Below, piece after piece: positions 44,791 to 54,800 of a stretch of 64,000 bases of DNA. Below the pieces are notes generated by a model. It was not told where the DNA came from, ran no database searches, and saw only the letters and a program-made list of their open reading frames with translations. Both the position numbers and the translations under genes were made by a program. The DNA comes from JANXZS01 sp963797255. GTDB lineage: Bacteria; Acidobacteriota; Terriglobia; Terriglobales; Acidobacteriaceae. Within the stretch, counting starts at the first letter, position 1; each line of letters starts with the position of its first letter. The DNA is taken from the NCBI GenBank assembly GCA_963797255.1, contig CAWCOV010000001.1, forward strand, positions 682,001 through 746,000, in the 5' to 3' direction.

Positions 44791-46200
44791 ATGACGCATG
44801 CGGTGCAGATCTTGGCAATCAGTGATGACGCGGAAGTTTGCAACCTGATCCAGACAACACTCGATTTGGAAGGCCATCAGGCCTTGTGTGTATCCTCCTC
44901 GTCTCAGGCGCTGGAGTTATTGAATCGCGGCGTAACCGCCGAATTTGTTCTTCTCGATGCGGCACGCAGCCGTTCGCGCGAAAACTTGTTCTTGCCCTCC
45001 CTGCTGGAGCGGGTTGGCTCGGAGAAACTCTGTCTGCTGGCTGAAATGGGTGACACGAGCAACCGTATCCACTTGCAGCGCTGGAACATCACCAACATTT
45101 TGACAAAACCACTGCTCCGCCGCGACGTCGAGAAGTTGACTTCGCGCCCGCGCGCAGCCGCTACGCCCATCAACTCGCACCAGCACCATCTAGAAGAGTT
45201 GGATGGCAACCGCTTCTTCCTCGCCGCTTCCCCGGCGATGATGCAGATCTATCGCGACATCCGCGTGCTTGCCCCCGTCGATATCCCGGTTTTGATTCTG
45301 GGCGAGAGCGGTGTGGGCAAAGAGATCGTTGCCATGTTGCTGCACAAGTACCATGCACGCTCTGACAAGAAATTTCTCAACGTGAATTGTGCGGCGCTTC
45401 CAACAGAACTTCTGGAGAGCGAGCTTTTCGGCTACGAGGCGGGTGCATTTACCGGCGCGGTGAAAGCGAAGCCGGGAAAATTCGAATTGGCACACAAGGG
45501 CACGCTGCTGCTGGATGAGATCGGCGAGATGAGCCCGCAAATGCAAGCCAAGCTGTTGCACGTGCTGCAGGATGGCTCCTTCAGCCGGCTGGGAGCCCGC
45601 ACCACCACGCAAGTAGATGTGAGAGTACTTGCTGCTACAAACATCAATATGGACGACGCGATCGCCGACAAGCGCTTCCGCGAAGATCTGTACTACCGTC
45701 TCAATGCTTTCACCATTACGGTTCCCCCGCTGCGCCAGCGCAAAGAGGAGATCCCGTTCATGATGGAACAGCTGATGCAGCGCGGAGCTCTCGAACTTGG
45801 GCAGCAGCCGTTCGCATTCACTCCTGCAATCCTTGAGGTCGCACAGGAATATAACTGGCCGGGCAATCTGCGCGAGCTACGCAACTTCGTAACTCGCACG
45901 CTCATCCTCGGCGATCAGGAATCGGCAGTGAATGAACTTCGCAACAAGACGCGATCCTCAGCCAATGCAAGTCGCGCTGTGGCACCTGTTGAAATGCATG
46001 CTGTTCCAAATCCTTCAACTCCATTGCCCATCTCCGGGATGAAAGGTGTGGTCAACGGCGTCAAGAATCAGACCGAGATCAAAATGATCCAGGAAGCTCT
46101 TTCCGCCTCGGGATGGAATCGCAGACGCGCAGCCACAAACCTGAACATCAGCTATCGCGCCCTGCTATACAAGATTCAACAGCACGGACTCAGCGCGTAA
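44791..46200 (+). CDS. NtrC-type sigma-54 response regulator
   Basis: ATG 44791 is chosen because the receiver domain begins there and GAGG lies eight bases upstream; the longer frame from 44626 adds a Cys/Phe-rich stretch unlike the family. The receiver (1-120) keeps the acidic pair at 12-13, D56 (VLLDAARS) and the lysine in LTKPLLR. The AAA+ domain has GESGVGKE (from 171), GAFTGA (218-223) and LLLDEIGEM. The Fis-type helix-turn-helix at the end (NRRRAATNLNISYRALLYKI) nearly matches that of the activator at 41852. No histidine kinase is adjacent, so its partner is encoded elsewhere. The product is 469 residues. Confidence 0.92.
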   Translation: MTHAVQILAISDDAEVCNLIQTTLDLEGHQALCVSSSSQALELLNRGVTAEFVLLDAARSRSRENLFLPSLLERVGSEKLCLLAEMGDTSNRIHLQRWNITNILTKPLLRRDVEKLTSRPRAAATPINSHQHHLEELDGNRFFLAASPAMMQIYRDIRVLAPVDIPVLILGESGVGKEIVAMLLHKYHARSDKKFLNVNCAALPTELLESELFGYEAGAFTGAVKAKPGKFELAHKGTLLLDEIGEMSPQMQAKLLHVLQDGSFSRLGARTTTQVDVRVLAATNINMDDAIADKRFREDLYYRLNAFTITVPPLRQRKEEIPFMMEQLMQRGALELGQQPFAFTPAILEVAQEYNWPGNLRELRNFVTRTLILGDQESAVNELRNKTRSSANASRAVAPVEMHAVPNPSTPLPISGMKGVVNGVKNQTEIKMIQEALSASGWNRRRAATNLNISYRALLYKIQQHGLSA

Positions 46201-46223
46201 TAATTCGAAAGCAAACAATAAAG

Positions 46224-46248
46224 GGGCTGCGAACCTGCAGCCCTTTTT
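46224..46248. terminator. bidirectional Rho-independent terminator
   Basis: GGGCTGC (46224-46230) pairs with GCAGCCC (46237-46243) around six bases, followed by TTTTT on the plus strand and by CTTTATTG on the minus strand. It serves the NtrC-type gene and the converging minus-strand operon ending at 46332. Confidence 0.85.
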
Positions 46249-46331
46249 CTATGGAACGCAAATCCCCACTCGCTCCCTTATTAGCAGCGACGATTGCTGC
46301 AAATTTAAATGGAGTGATCCGCTCAGACTTG

Positions 46332-47633
46332 TCAGGCGATCCACTTTTGGAGTGCCTGGGCAAGCCGGTCTAGAGGGATCGCCGCGGTTTCGTCGCCAAT
46401 GCTGAAGTCCGGTGGCGCCACCAGGTATGCCTGAGAAAGGCTAACCGCCACGCAGAGGCATACCGTGGAGTTTTGATACTCCTCGTAGCGGCGCGCTGCA
46501 AGCCAGACATACAGCGCAAGAATCTGCGCATCCAGCGAACTTCCGGGCAAATCATCTACCGCAGGCAGTGGATTGACCTGGTCGGGGTTGTCGAACACCG
46601 CTACGCCGGTAAAGGGTTTTATTTTGCTCCGCGTTCCGAATTGCACTGACAGGAATGAGGGGCGCGCGCGACGAAACGCTTCTGATGCAGCCCACTCGGC
46701 AAAGGAGTTTCCAAAAATTACGGCTCCATTGCCAGTGAGATAGAGAGAGCGCAGAAACTCCCTCACCGCGGGGTCTGCATTCACCTCCGCGGGGCACCAC
46801 TGGGCTACCTCAACCTGGCGCAGCCGGTCGAAGACAGCGTCGGCATCCCCAAGGTCTTTATGCATGGTGTTCATCTCACGGGAGAAGTTTTGCCTGTATA
46901 GATCCAGTCTCTGATAGCTGAGCAGAATGGGCGTCGACGTTCTTGCACTGGATTCCGAACGCAGCACGGCATCGACAAGATGTCTTCCTGCATCCACAAC
47001 CCACGTGTCCCCAGGCGAATTCTGGGGATTACGACAACATGCGTCCAGCAGTCCCCCCGACTGGACGCCGGTTAAGTTTGGCAGGCCATTGAGCAACAAT
47101 TCCAGCGCACTATTTGACTTGGCTGCCAGCGATAGATCGAGTTGAATGGGCCGCCCAATTCCCTGCCAGCGGCGCCATGCTTTCGTAGCGTCGAGGGTTA
47201 GCGGCTGCGGTATTTCCATAAGAACCAGCCGATGTCGCGCTTTTGCACCGACGCCGCTTGCATTTTTCCCATGTTGGTCGGCCGCATCAAAAACGGTTTG
47301 AACGGCGCGCCTCCACTCCTGAAAATAGGGAGATCGCGCAAGCTGAGAAGAGTTCTGGATCGTCTGTTCAGCGGTAGAAAACTGCCACTGATGAACGCCC
47401 ATCTTCTCTTCTAGCTGTACGATGTTGCGGAAGAGATCGGTCGATTGTTGCGGAGTTAATCCGGCCACGTACACAAGCAGACTCTCTACCGACTGACGTT
47501 CGCGAGGAAAAAGATAGTTCCACTGCTTGAGTTGCTGATTGACGAACGGTAGAAAGGTGAGCGGCAAGCGCTTGAGTACACCCTTGCTGAGTGCCTGCTG
47601 AACCTCATCGTTTAATTGCTCCTCAACTTTCAT
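46332..47633 (-). CDS. uncharacterised protein B of a paired-paralogue operon
   Basis: The start at 47633 follows the preceding stop by seven bases with an AGGGAA ribosome binding site. The 433-residue soluble protein has no signal peptide. Its N-terminus (LKRLPLTFLPFVNQQL, LFPRERQSVESLL) and C-terminus (GNGAVIFGNSFAEWAASEAF, RRARPSFLSVQFGTRSKIKPF) align along the whole length with the gene at 49012-50235. The two are distant paralogues. No known domain was recognised. As the last gene of the operon it ends at the shared terminator near 46240. A cytosolic partner or subunit role with paralogue A is likely but is an inference. Confidence 0.8.
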   Translation of the reverse strand: MKVEEQLNDEVQQALSKGVLKRLPLTFLPFVNQQLKQWNYLFPRERQSVESLLVYVAGLTPQQSTDLFRNIVQLEEKMGVHQWQFSTAEQTIQNSSQLARSPYFQEWRRAVQTVFDAADQHGKNASGVGAKARHRLVLMEIPQPLTLDATKAWRRWQGIGRPIQLDLSLAAKSNSALELLLNGLPNLTGVQSGGLLDACCRNPQNSPGDTWVVDAGRHLVDAVLRSESSARTSTPILLSYQRLDLYRQNFSREMNTMHKDLGDADAVFDRLRQVEVAQWCPAEVNADPAVREFLRSLYLTGNGAVIFGNSFAEWAASEAFRRARPSFLSVQFGTRSKIKPFTGVAVFDNPDQVNPLPAVDDLPGSSLDAQILALYVWLAARRYEEYQNSTVCLCVAVSLSQAYLVAPPDFSIGDETAAIPLDRLAQALQKWIA

Positions 47634-47640
47634 ATTCCCT

Positions 47641-48912
47641 CTAACTGCGAATCTCCCGAAGCGTGGAACCTTGCATCGACATAGATGGACAGCCCAGAAG
47701 GCTCGCGAGGCTGGGACAAAGATCAATGTGACGAATAGGACGTTCGATGATTTGAGGCTTGTCGATGCCCGCGCCAAGCACCATCATCCACGTGTCCCGC
47801 GTGGACTCCTCGTTTGCCCGATGATTAAAGAATCCGTTTGTTGTCGAGCCGTCGGGATCGCGTCCGAACTCGGGAAGGATCACCAAAGTAGTTTTGCCTC
47901 GATAATCAGGATTCGCTTCTACTTCTTTCCATAACTCATGCGCCAACCGGTCTGCGGTTCGAATGCCCGAGACGTGAAGCGAATACGAGCCGAAGTGAGC
48001 CGCTTCCACATCAGAGAACGCTACGACCAGCAACTGTGGCGAAAACTTGCGCATGATTTCGCGGCTCATAAAAAAGGTGAGTTCGTCGCCCGAGGTCGGC
48101 CCACCACCTTGAACAAACCCCGCGATCGCCGCCTGAATGCTGCTTCTTACCCGCGGATCAAGCCGATCGGATGCGTCAAATACATTCCATCCCAGTCCTT
48201 CGTAATTGCTCCCCTCGAGCGCACTCTCCAATTCCGCTTCCACCTTGCTTCGATCCGCCATATTGGCCGTTCGACCTCCGCGAAGTGCATCCACTACGGC
48301 TGTAAGCATGAGTTGCTTGGGAAACACCACGTTGGCTCCAAAAGCCGCGCCAAAGTCTGCAGCCGAGCTTGCACCTATCTGACTAGTGAGCGCTTTGTTG
48401 CTCGCCACTACCCAGGTGTCGCTGCCATCTACGCCGAACCCTTTTCGAAATTGTTCAAAAATGGTAGGAGTAGTAGGCGCGAGCTTTCCCCAATCGTCAA
48501 CCCGCTGCCAGTTTCCCGTCAGGATGCTCGAAATTGCGTTGAAATGCGCCGTTACTCCCTCGTTGCGCGTGTGCGGATAAAAGAGCGCCTTGGGTAGCAT
48601 GTCAGATGAGAGGTGAGGGATGTTCTCCAACCCGTCTGGCGAAAATGTCTCGGCGCGGCGCACGCCTCCGATCACAACTACCACTACCTTGTGACCTGTA
48701 CCAACGGCCGCTCGCGGAACAATCTCGGCATGTCCTTTGGGGAGTATTAGGCCAGCCATAAGAATGCCGGCGGCGCGCAAGAAACTTCGTCGGGAGCCGT
48801 CATGGGCGAACTCCGGATTATTTGCGAGAAACGTCGCAAGGGAGATGTCCGGAATGAGTTCGCTATTCACCCGCAAACCTCCGCGATATGACTTCCCGAG
48901 GGGAGGTTGCAT
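47641..48912 (-). CDS. exported alkaline phosphatase-superfamily protein (Tat-type leader)
   Basis: A twin-arginine leader (GSRRSFLRAAGILMAGL) lies near residue 40 of a 423-residue protein. The rest resembles the alkaline phosphatase/sulfatase superfamily, with VVVVVIGGVRRAETFSPDG near the start, TRNEGVTAHFNAISSILTGN, LLVVAFSDVEAAHFG, LVILPEFGRD and RPIRHIDLCPSLASLLG. The usual nucleophile Thr/Ser after the first Asp is not obvious, and the first metal site reads IGGVRRAE where family members have DGMR, so catalysis is uncertain. The true start may be the GTG at 48870. It is sandwiched between two paralogous cytosolic proteins, which is unusual for a Tat-exported protein. Confidence 0.72.
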   Translation of the reverse strand: MQPPLGKSYRGGLRVNSELIPDISLATFLANNPEFAHDGSRRSFLRAAGILMAGLILPKGHAEIVPRAAVGTGHKVVVVVIGGVRRAETFSPDGLENIPHLSSDMLPKALFYPHTRNEGVTAHFNAISSILTGNWQRVDDWGKLAPTTPTIFEQFRKGFGVDGSDTWVVASNKALTSQIGASSAADFGAAFGANVVFPKQLMLTAVVDALRGGRTANMADRSKVEAELESALEGSNYEGLGWNVFDASDRLDPRVRSSIQAAIAGFVQGGGPTSGDELTFFMSREIMRKFSPQLLVVAFSDVEAAHFGSYSLHVSGIRTADRLAHELWKEVEANPDYRGKTTLVILPEFGRDPDGSTTNGFFNHRANEESTRDTWMMVLGAGIDKPQIIERPIRHIDLCPSLASLLGCPSMSMQGSTLREIRS

Positions 48913-49011
48913 ACCCTACCTTGAAGAAAGGCTGGGGGGATTGTATTCGCCGAAATTGCGGTTTTGTATGACGCCCATCACACAACTGAGCGATCTGCGG
49001 ATCTCAGCTGC

Positions 49012-50235
49012 CTAGCCGACTGCCAACGACAGCAGATCTGCAAGATTTAAAGCTGAATTCGACACTGTACCCCGAGGGAGGGTGGGAGAAACAACCAGCG
49101 CCTGCCCGTGATTTTCAAACCATACGAGGAAAGTAGATTGTTCCGATCCTGAGAGACGCTGCTGGTTGATCCAATGGTAGTAAGCAGCCATGTCCGCGTC
49201 GACGAGCGACCCGGCGTAGTCCAGCTCAGGAGCTCCCGTGCCGGCCAGGAGCTCGTTCATCGGCTTCTGCTTTTGTCGAGGGGCAAATCGCACGACAAGC
49301 GTCAAGGGCTGAGCCCGCCGCAGCGACTCACGCGTAGCCCACTGTGCGAATGTGGTGCTGAATATCTGGGTACCCGAACCCTCTGTGAGGAGCTTGACCT
49401 GGAAGCGATCCAATACTTCATCGCCTGCCTTGTTCATGCCGAGGTTCGATGGCGTCATCCGAGCCAGATGTGTGCGCAGTTCCTCTGGCCCCATGCCCGG
49501 TTTGCCAATCTCCGCCTGCATGGCCTTCAGCAACGCCGCACGCACGGGTTCCAACGATTGGTAGGAAACGCAGGTCAGTTGCGCACTATGATCAGTTTGC
49601 ATTCCGCCGTCAATGTACCAGTGCCCGTAAGGAACGGGATGCGCCTTCGCCCGAGCGGCAGCCGCAGCTAGCAGCAACTGGAGTCCATTTTCGGAATTGA
49701 TATTTCCAAAGTAGGTGCCGTGCTTTCGCAGTTTCTGAAAAAGCGGAGCGTCATATGAGGACACGCCCTGTCCTATTACTGCGATACCCAGCCTACGCAC
49801 AGGTAATGGTTCCGCCGAAGATGCGTTTAGAAGCCGATCTCCATAAGCAGTTGCCGCCTGTCGAAACTCGTCTAATTGATGCGTCGACCACAGGTATGCC
49901 GATTCCTGTTCGACAAATTGTGCAGGCTGATTAACCCAGTCGAAGTGTTCGAGAGCGGGAGAAAGGGAAAGCTGCGAGAAACCTTGGAACCATTCCTTGA
50001 TCTGAACCGCGGAAAGCGAAGTAAGAGTAGCGAGCTCTCTGTCAATGGCATCGCGCTCCGCCGGGAACTTGTAATCGTAGTCAATAACTTCACGAAGCAA
50101 ACCCGGCAAAAAACTGAGCGGCAACTGGCGCAATGCGGGCAAGTGTTCGGCCACTAACTTCTTGGCTTGCGGTAGATATCCCGCAAACTGCTCGACTTTC
50201 AATTCGCCCGGAACCATGATTTCCGTACCTGTCAA
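49012..50235 (-). CDS. uncharacterised protein A of a paired-paralogue operon
   Basis: The 407-residue soluble protein lacks a signal peptide or known domain. It shares with the gene at 46332-47633 the block RQLPLSFLPGLLREV, FPAERDAIDRELATL near the N-terminus and GSGTQIFSTTFAQWATRESL, RRAQPLTLVVRFAPRQKQKP near the C-terminus. A central part with HPVPYGHWYIDGGMQTDHS may hold a conserved site. The gene follows the TPR gene by 43 bases and precedes the phosphatase-superfamily gene on the same strand. Its function is unknown. Confidence 0.8.
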   Translation of the reverse strand: MTGTEIMVPGELKVEQFAGYLPQAKKLVAEHLPALRQLPLSFLPGLLREVIDYDYKFPAERDAIDRELATLTSLSAVQIKEWFQGFSQLSLSPALEHFDWVNQPAQFVEQESAYLWSTHQLDEFRQAATAYGDRLLNASSAEPLPVRRLGIAVIGQGVSSYDAPLFQKLRKHGTYFGNINSENGLQLLLAAAAARAKAHPVPYGHWYIDGGMQTDHSAQLTCVSYQSLEPVRAALLKAMQAEIGKPGMGPEELRTHLARMTPSNLGMNKAGDEVLDRFQVKLLTEGSGTQIFSTTFAQWATRESLRRAQPLTLVVRFAPRQKQKPMNELLAGTGAPELDYAGSLVDADMAAYYHWINQQRLSGSEQSTFLVWFENHGQALVVSPTLPRGTVSNSALNLADLLSLAVG

Positions 50236-50278
50236 AATTGCCTTACCTCAAGTCGTTCGGGACGATGTCATAAGTGGC

Positions 50279-51694
50279 TCAGGGCTTTGTGGAATTAGAA
50301 CCCTTCGCCGAATAAATGAACTGTTGGACCTCTGCTCTTTCCTTATCTACCTCGGCAAGGTGCTCCGCGCGCAACTTCTGATAAACATCAAATTCCTTCT
50401 GTGCCTGTTCCTTCTGGCCGACGTGGACGTAGTCCGTCCCTAGTCGATAATGTGCATCAGGGAGATTCGGATCTAACTCCAAGGCACGCACGTATTCAGG
50501 AATCGATTTCTCGTATTGATGCTGATCGGCGTAGAGGTTTCCCAGCTGCACATGCGCTTCGGGAAACTTTGGGTCCAATGTTATCGACTTTTGCAGCAAA
50601 ACTTCGACAGCGTGAAGATCCAGCTCCTTATCGCCAACCCGCCGGCCTTTCCACAAACTCATCGCGTAATAATACTGCGCCAAAGCGTTGTCGGGCTGCA
50701 ACTCGGCATAGCGCCGGAACTTCTCTATCACATCTTCCGCCATGTTTGGCGAGCTGTAATAAGCCTTGGAAAGGAAGAAGTAACAGCGAGGATCGGACGG
50801 ATTCAGGTCCGCGGCAGTCAGGAGAGCCTTGACCGCCTCGTTGTACTTACCGCGAGAATACAAAGCCATTCCCAACCCGATCATCAGGCGCGGTGAGTTT
50901 GGATAGAGCTGTGTCGCATGCTGAAAGACGTCAATCGCGGGCTCGTAAGTACGATGGAGGAGAAGTTCGCTCCCCCAATCAAACAGATTGCTCTCGCTCG
51001 GGTCGATGTGAGATGCAATTTCAAACTCGTTCGCGGCCGCCACATACTTGCCGTCTTTCTCTTCAATCTGACCCAGCAAATCGTGCAGTTCTCCGGTGTT
51101 CTTTTCTTTCACAAGGGCCTGCACAAGTTGCCGGGCCTCGCTCAGCTTTCCGGTGAGGAAATAAGCAAGAGCGAGATCGTAGCCGTTGTCGTAAGAGGTT
51201 GGATTGATCTGCTGTGCCCGCTCCAGAAACGGCAGCGCTTCTACGATCTTTCCCGACTGAACGTAAAACTGACCTAGATTGCGATTGGTGTCAAAATTCT
51301 TGGGGTCGAGTTCAACAGCTTTTCGAAATTGCTCTCCCGCAAGTTCTGTTTTGCCCGTTCGCAAAAGTGCGGTTGCAAGGTTCGTCCGCGCAGCCGAGGA
51401 ATCCGGCTTCAGTCGAACGGCCACCTTCAGGTGCTCTACCGCCTTTGCCTCTTGCGATTGCGACGCGTATACGAGCCCCAACAGTTCCTGAACTTCAAAA
51501 CTGTTTGACCCGTACGGGAGAATCTCTTCCAACTGGGCTGCTGCTTCTGCGTATTTCCCCGCGTCGTAGTTTGCGACAGCACCTTGAAACTGCCGATCCA
51601 GCTTCTGTTTCTGGCTTTCCTGACCTTCAGTGGAGCCGGCACACAGCAGTAGCGCAATGAAAATGATTGCGAAGTACTGGGGCCTCTTGCTCAC
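50279..51694 (-). CDS. exported TPR-repeat protein
   Basis: A signal peptide (YFAIIFIALLLCAGSTEGQ) precedes about ten tetratricopeptide repeats across the 471 residues, such as VQELLGLVYASQSQEAKAV, AARTNLATALLRTGKTELA, FDTNRNLGQFYVQSGKIVEA and AHVQLGNLYADQHQYEKS. It is a periplasmic protein-interaction scaffold. It heads the minus-strand operon with paralogue A, the phosphatase-superfamily gene and paralogue B, and starts 44 bases after the strong terminator that ends the TonB receptor transcript. Confidence 0.87.
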   Translation of the reverse strand: MSKRPQYFAIIFIALLLCAGSTEGQESQKQKLDRQFQGAVANYDAGKYAEAAAQLEEILPYGSNSFEVQELLGLVYASQSQEAKAVEHLKVAVRLKPDSSAARTNLATALLRTGKTELAGEQFRKAVELDPKNFDTNRNLGQFYVQSGKIVEALPFLERAQQINPTSYDNGYDLALAYFLTGKLSEARQLVQALVKEKNTGELHDLLGQIEEKDGKYVAAANEFEIASHIDPSESNLFDWGSELLLHRTYEPAIDVFQHATQLYPNSPRLMIGLGMALYSRGKYNEAVKALLTAADLNPSDPRCYFFLSKAYYSSPNMAEDVIEKFRRYAELQPDNALAQYYYAMSLWKGRRVGDKELDLHAVEVLLQKSITLDPKFPEAHVQLGNLYADQHQYEKSIPEYVRALELDPNLPDAHYRLGTDYVHVGQKEQAQKEFDVYQKLRAEHLAEVDKERAEVQQFIYSAKGSNSTKP

Positions 51695-51737
51695 ACCTTA
51701 CCTCCATTATTACCGCGTGAGCAAAAAGTGCTACGCA

Positions 51738-51783
51738 GAAGAAAACCCCGGAAAGGCACCTGGTGAGCGTGCCTTCCCGGGGT
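51738..51783 (-). terminator. strong Rho-independent terminator after the TonB receptor
   Basis: On the minus strand CCCCGGGAAGGCAC pairs with GTGCCTTTCCGGGG around a nine-base loop, followed by TTTTCTTCT. It lies 18 bases after the receptor stop and separates the receptor from the TPR operon. Confidence 0.9.
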
Positions 51784-51800
51784 GTGTTCTCTATCTTAGA

Positions 51801-54800
51801 TCAGTAGTACAGCTTTAGAGCAAATTGAATCTGTCGTGATTGACTACGAGTGGATCCAACCTGTCCGAAATTTGAATTCGTATAGTTGGTGGAGTTACCG
51901 ATCGCCACCACACCGTTGCCGCCGAATCCCGGTGCATTGAAATTCGGGTGGTTGAGGACGTTGAAGAACTCTGCTCGGAACTGCATTGAGAAGCGCTCGC
52001 TGAGTCTGGAAAGCCTTGAATGCCGAGAGATCCAATTGGTTATATCCCGGCCCTGTTGTCGTGGAGGACGTTTCGCCTAGAGCACCCGCACCGGTCCGCG
52101 GCAGGCAACCCGGGACTGAAGCTGGATCCGGAGCTACAGTCGTGTTGCTCTTGTCGGTATAGACCAGTTTGCAAGGCTGGGTAAATGCGCCTGGATTTCC
52201 AAACCAGTACGGCTTTCCAGCGGAGCCTGCTGCCGTGCTGATTTTGATGCCCAGCTTTTGGTCTTGTCCCGGAACCTTGATGTCGTAGCAGTTCGTTCCG
52301 GAAGTCGTACCAGTCGGGCAGCCCAGGGTGATAGGTTGGCCACCCTGGAGCGTGTAGATCCAGTTTGCCGACCAGCCACCGAACACTGCATTCGCAAACT
52401 TCCCTGCATCGTGCATAAACTTCTGGTCCTTGCCAATAGGCAGGAGATAACTGCCGCTGGCGTGGAACACGTTGCGTATGTCGAAGTTTGCAAGTGCCCA
52501 GTCAAACGACGGACCAAGGCCCGGTACCGAAGGTGCACGGTAACCACTCACGCTGCCGCCATTCAGCAAATCGCCGGCATCTGAGAGGGTCTTCGAGTAC
52601 GTGTAAGCAACGAGGTAGGTGAGATTGTGCGCGAACTGCTGTTCGAGTTTGGTTTGCAGGCCGTTGTAAATGCTGCGCCCCTGCGTGACATGGATAACTC
52701 GATTCCATGCCCGAAATCCGGGAATGGAACAGCATTGCGTGGTGCTTGCGGCTTGCGGAAGGATCTGCGAAACGTTGTTGGTTCCAACTGCCTATTTGCA
52801 GACTGCTGCCGTCCGTCATGACATATGCAGCCGTCGCAGACAGCGAATTGGTTAACGAATACTGCATTGTCAGGTTCGCGCTGAGAGTGCGAGGAGTGCT
52901 GTAGTCAAACTGCAGACCCTGCAAACCCAGACCCTGCGCGTTGACAGCTTCAGGACTCAGCGAAAAGCACGTGAAGCCGGACTGGAAAGTACCCGTTCCG
53001 CCCGGACCTGCAGTCGGGCATCCGGCGTAAGGAGTGTTGTAACTTACCGGAGCCACCTGCTGGAATCCATCCGGACTGCCGGCGGGCACCTGTACGTTGT
53101 ATTCAAAGTTGATAAACAAAGGGATAATTCTCGCCAATGTTTGGTCCGTATCCCTGGTTCTCAAACGAATTGAAGAACAATCCAAAGCCGCCGCGTGTGA
53201 CGAACTTCGGAGTTACCTGATATGCGAAGCCAACACGGGGAGCAAAGTTGAACTTCTGCGTCTTGCAGCAAGCCTTGCCCGTACTGGTCGGTGGACTCGA
53301 GTTTGATTCCATCCTTTGCCAACAAGCTCAGGAAGCTGGCAGACAAAGTCCGGTTGTCCTTGCCGGAGGCCGGGATCAGGTAGGTCGGCACGCCGTTCGG
53401 TGGGCCGCCGGGTACAAAGTTCGCCTGTCCGCCGTTTGTCTCATTGAATCGGTCCAAAGTAGTCATAGCGAAGACCGAGGTTGAGGGTCAACTTGGGAGA
53501 GACCTTCCAGTCGTCCTGGAAGTAGGCCGCGAAGTAGTTCTTGGCATCGTAGGTCTTGTTGATGTTGGAGGCGCGGATGTCGTCAGAACCGCCGGAATAG
53601 TCCAGACCACCCGCAACTGTTGACTTCTCTGGCAGCAACACCATCTGCGGAATGCCGGAGACATGGGAGGTGGAGCCCGGAACATCGGTAAAGCTGCCGT
53701 TGAAGTCAAACTGACCTCTCGACCACGCCGGCTGCAAGGTAGAAAACTTCACGTGCTGGTATTCGATACCCATCTTGAAGTTGTGTTGACCGTAAATCTT
53801 CGTAAAGTCATCCGTGATCTGGAGCGTCTGGCTGACTTCGTCCGAAGGCAGGAAGTTGTTGCTTCCCAGGTTGGCCAATCCCTGAACTCCAAAGGTGGGA
53901 AGACCGCCATTCTCCGGCACTTGCGGTATACCGGGAATTCCGTATTGGTCCGGGAGGCCGAGATTGTTGCCCTCAGGACCGAAGCGGGTCGTGTGCAGGT
54001 GGTTCCAGCCTGCGCGCGCCACATTGATCGTGGTGGGCGTAAAGACGTGGGTCCATGCCGTGGCAACCTGGTCGGATTTCGCGGTTTGGATACCCTGGGA
54101 GAAGCTGCCGCCGTCGGCGATGCCTCCGAAGATGCCCGGGATATATTGCGGGTTGTCAACATAGCTGAAGCGAAGGAAGATTTGTTCCTTCGCATTCGGG
54201 TTGTAGTCACCACGCACGTCGAATGCGTTGCTGTGCTGGTAGAGGTGTGGGCTGGATGCAAAGTTTGAAGAAAGATCGCCAGTCGTCGGCGCGGGATAGA
54301 GATTCAACAAGTTGACGGCACTTGCATCTACACGCTCGGCGGGAATGATGTTCCCCGGGAACGGGTCGCGAATATATTTGCCACCTGGACCCAGGCGAGT
54401 TGTCGCTGGGTCGTAGAGTTGGAACTCCGACGAGAAGCAACTCGGTAAAGTTGGTGTAACCGCTGCTCCGCATCAGGTTTGTGGGAACGGTACCAGTAGA
54501 AGTCGTGCCCTGTACGCGCTGGAGACCTTCATAATCGCCGAAGAAGAAAATCTTGTTCTTGATGATTGGGCCGCCGGCGGAAGCGCCGAATTGATTCTGA
54601 TTCAGCTTTGCTTTGGGCAGTCCCTGGTTGTTACCAAACCAGTCACCCGCGTCGAGCACGTCGTTCCGGAAAAACTCCCAGGCCGCGCCGTGCAGACTGT
54701 TTGTACCGGACTTGATGGTTGCGTTCAGAACTGCGCCTGCAGAGCGACCTAGCTCCGCGCTGAAAGTCGCGGTCTGAACCTTGAACTCCTGAATCGCGTC

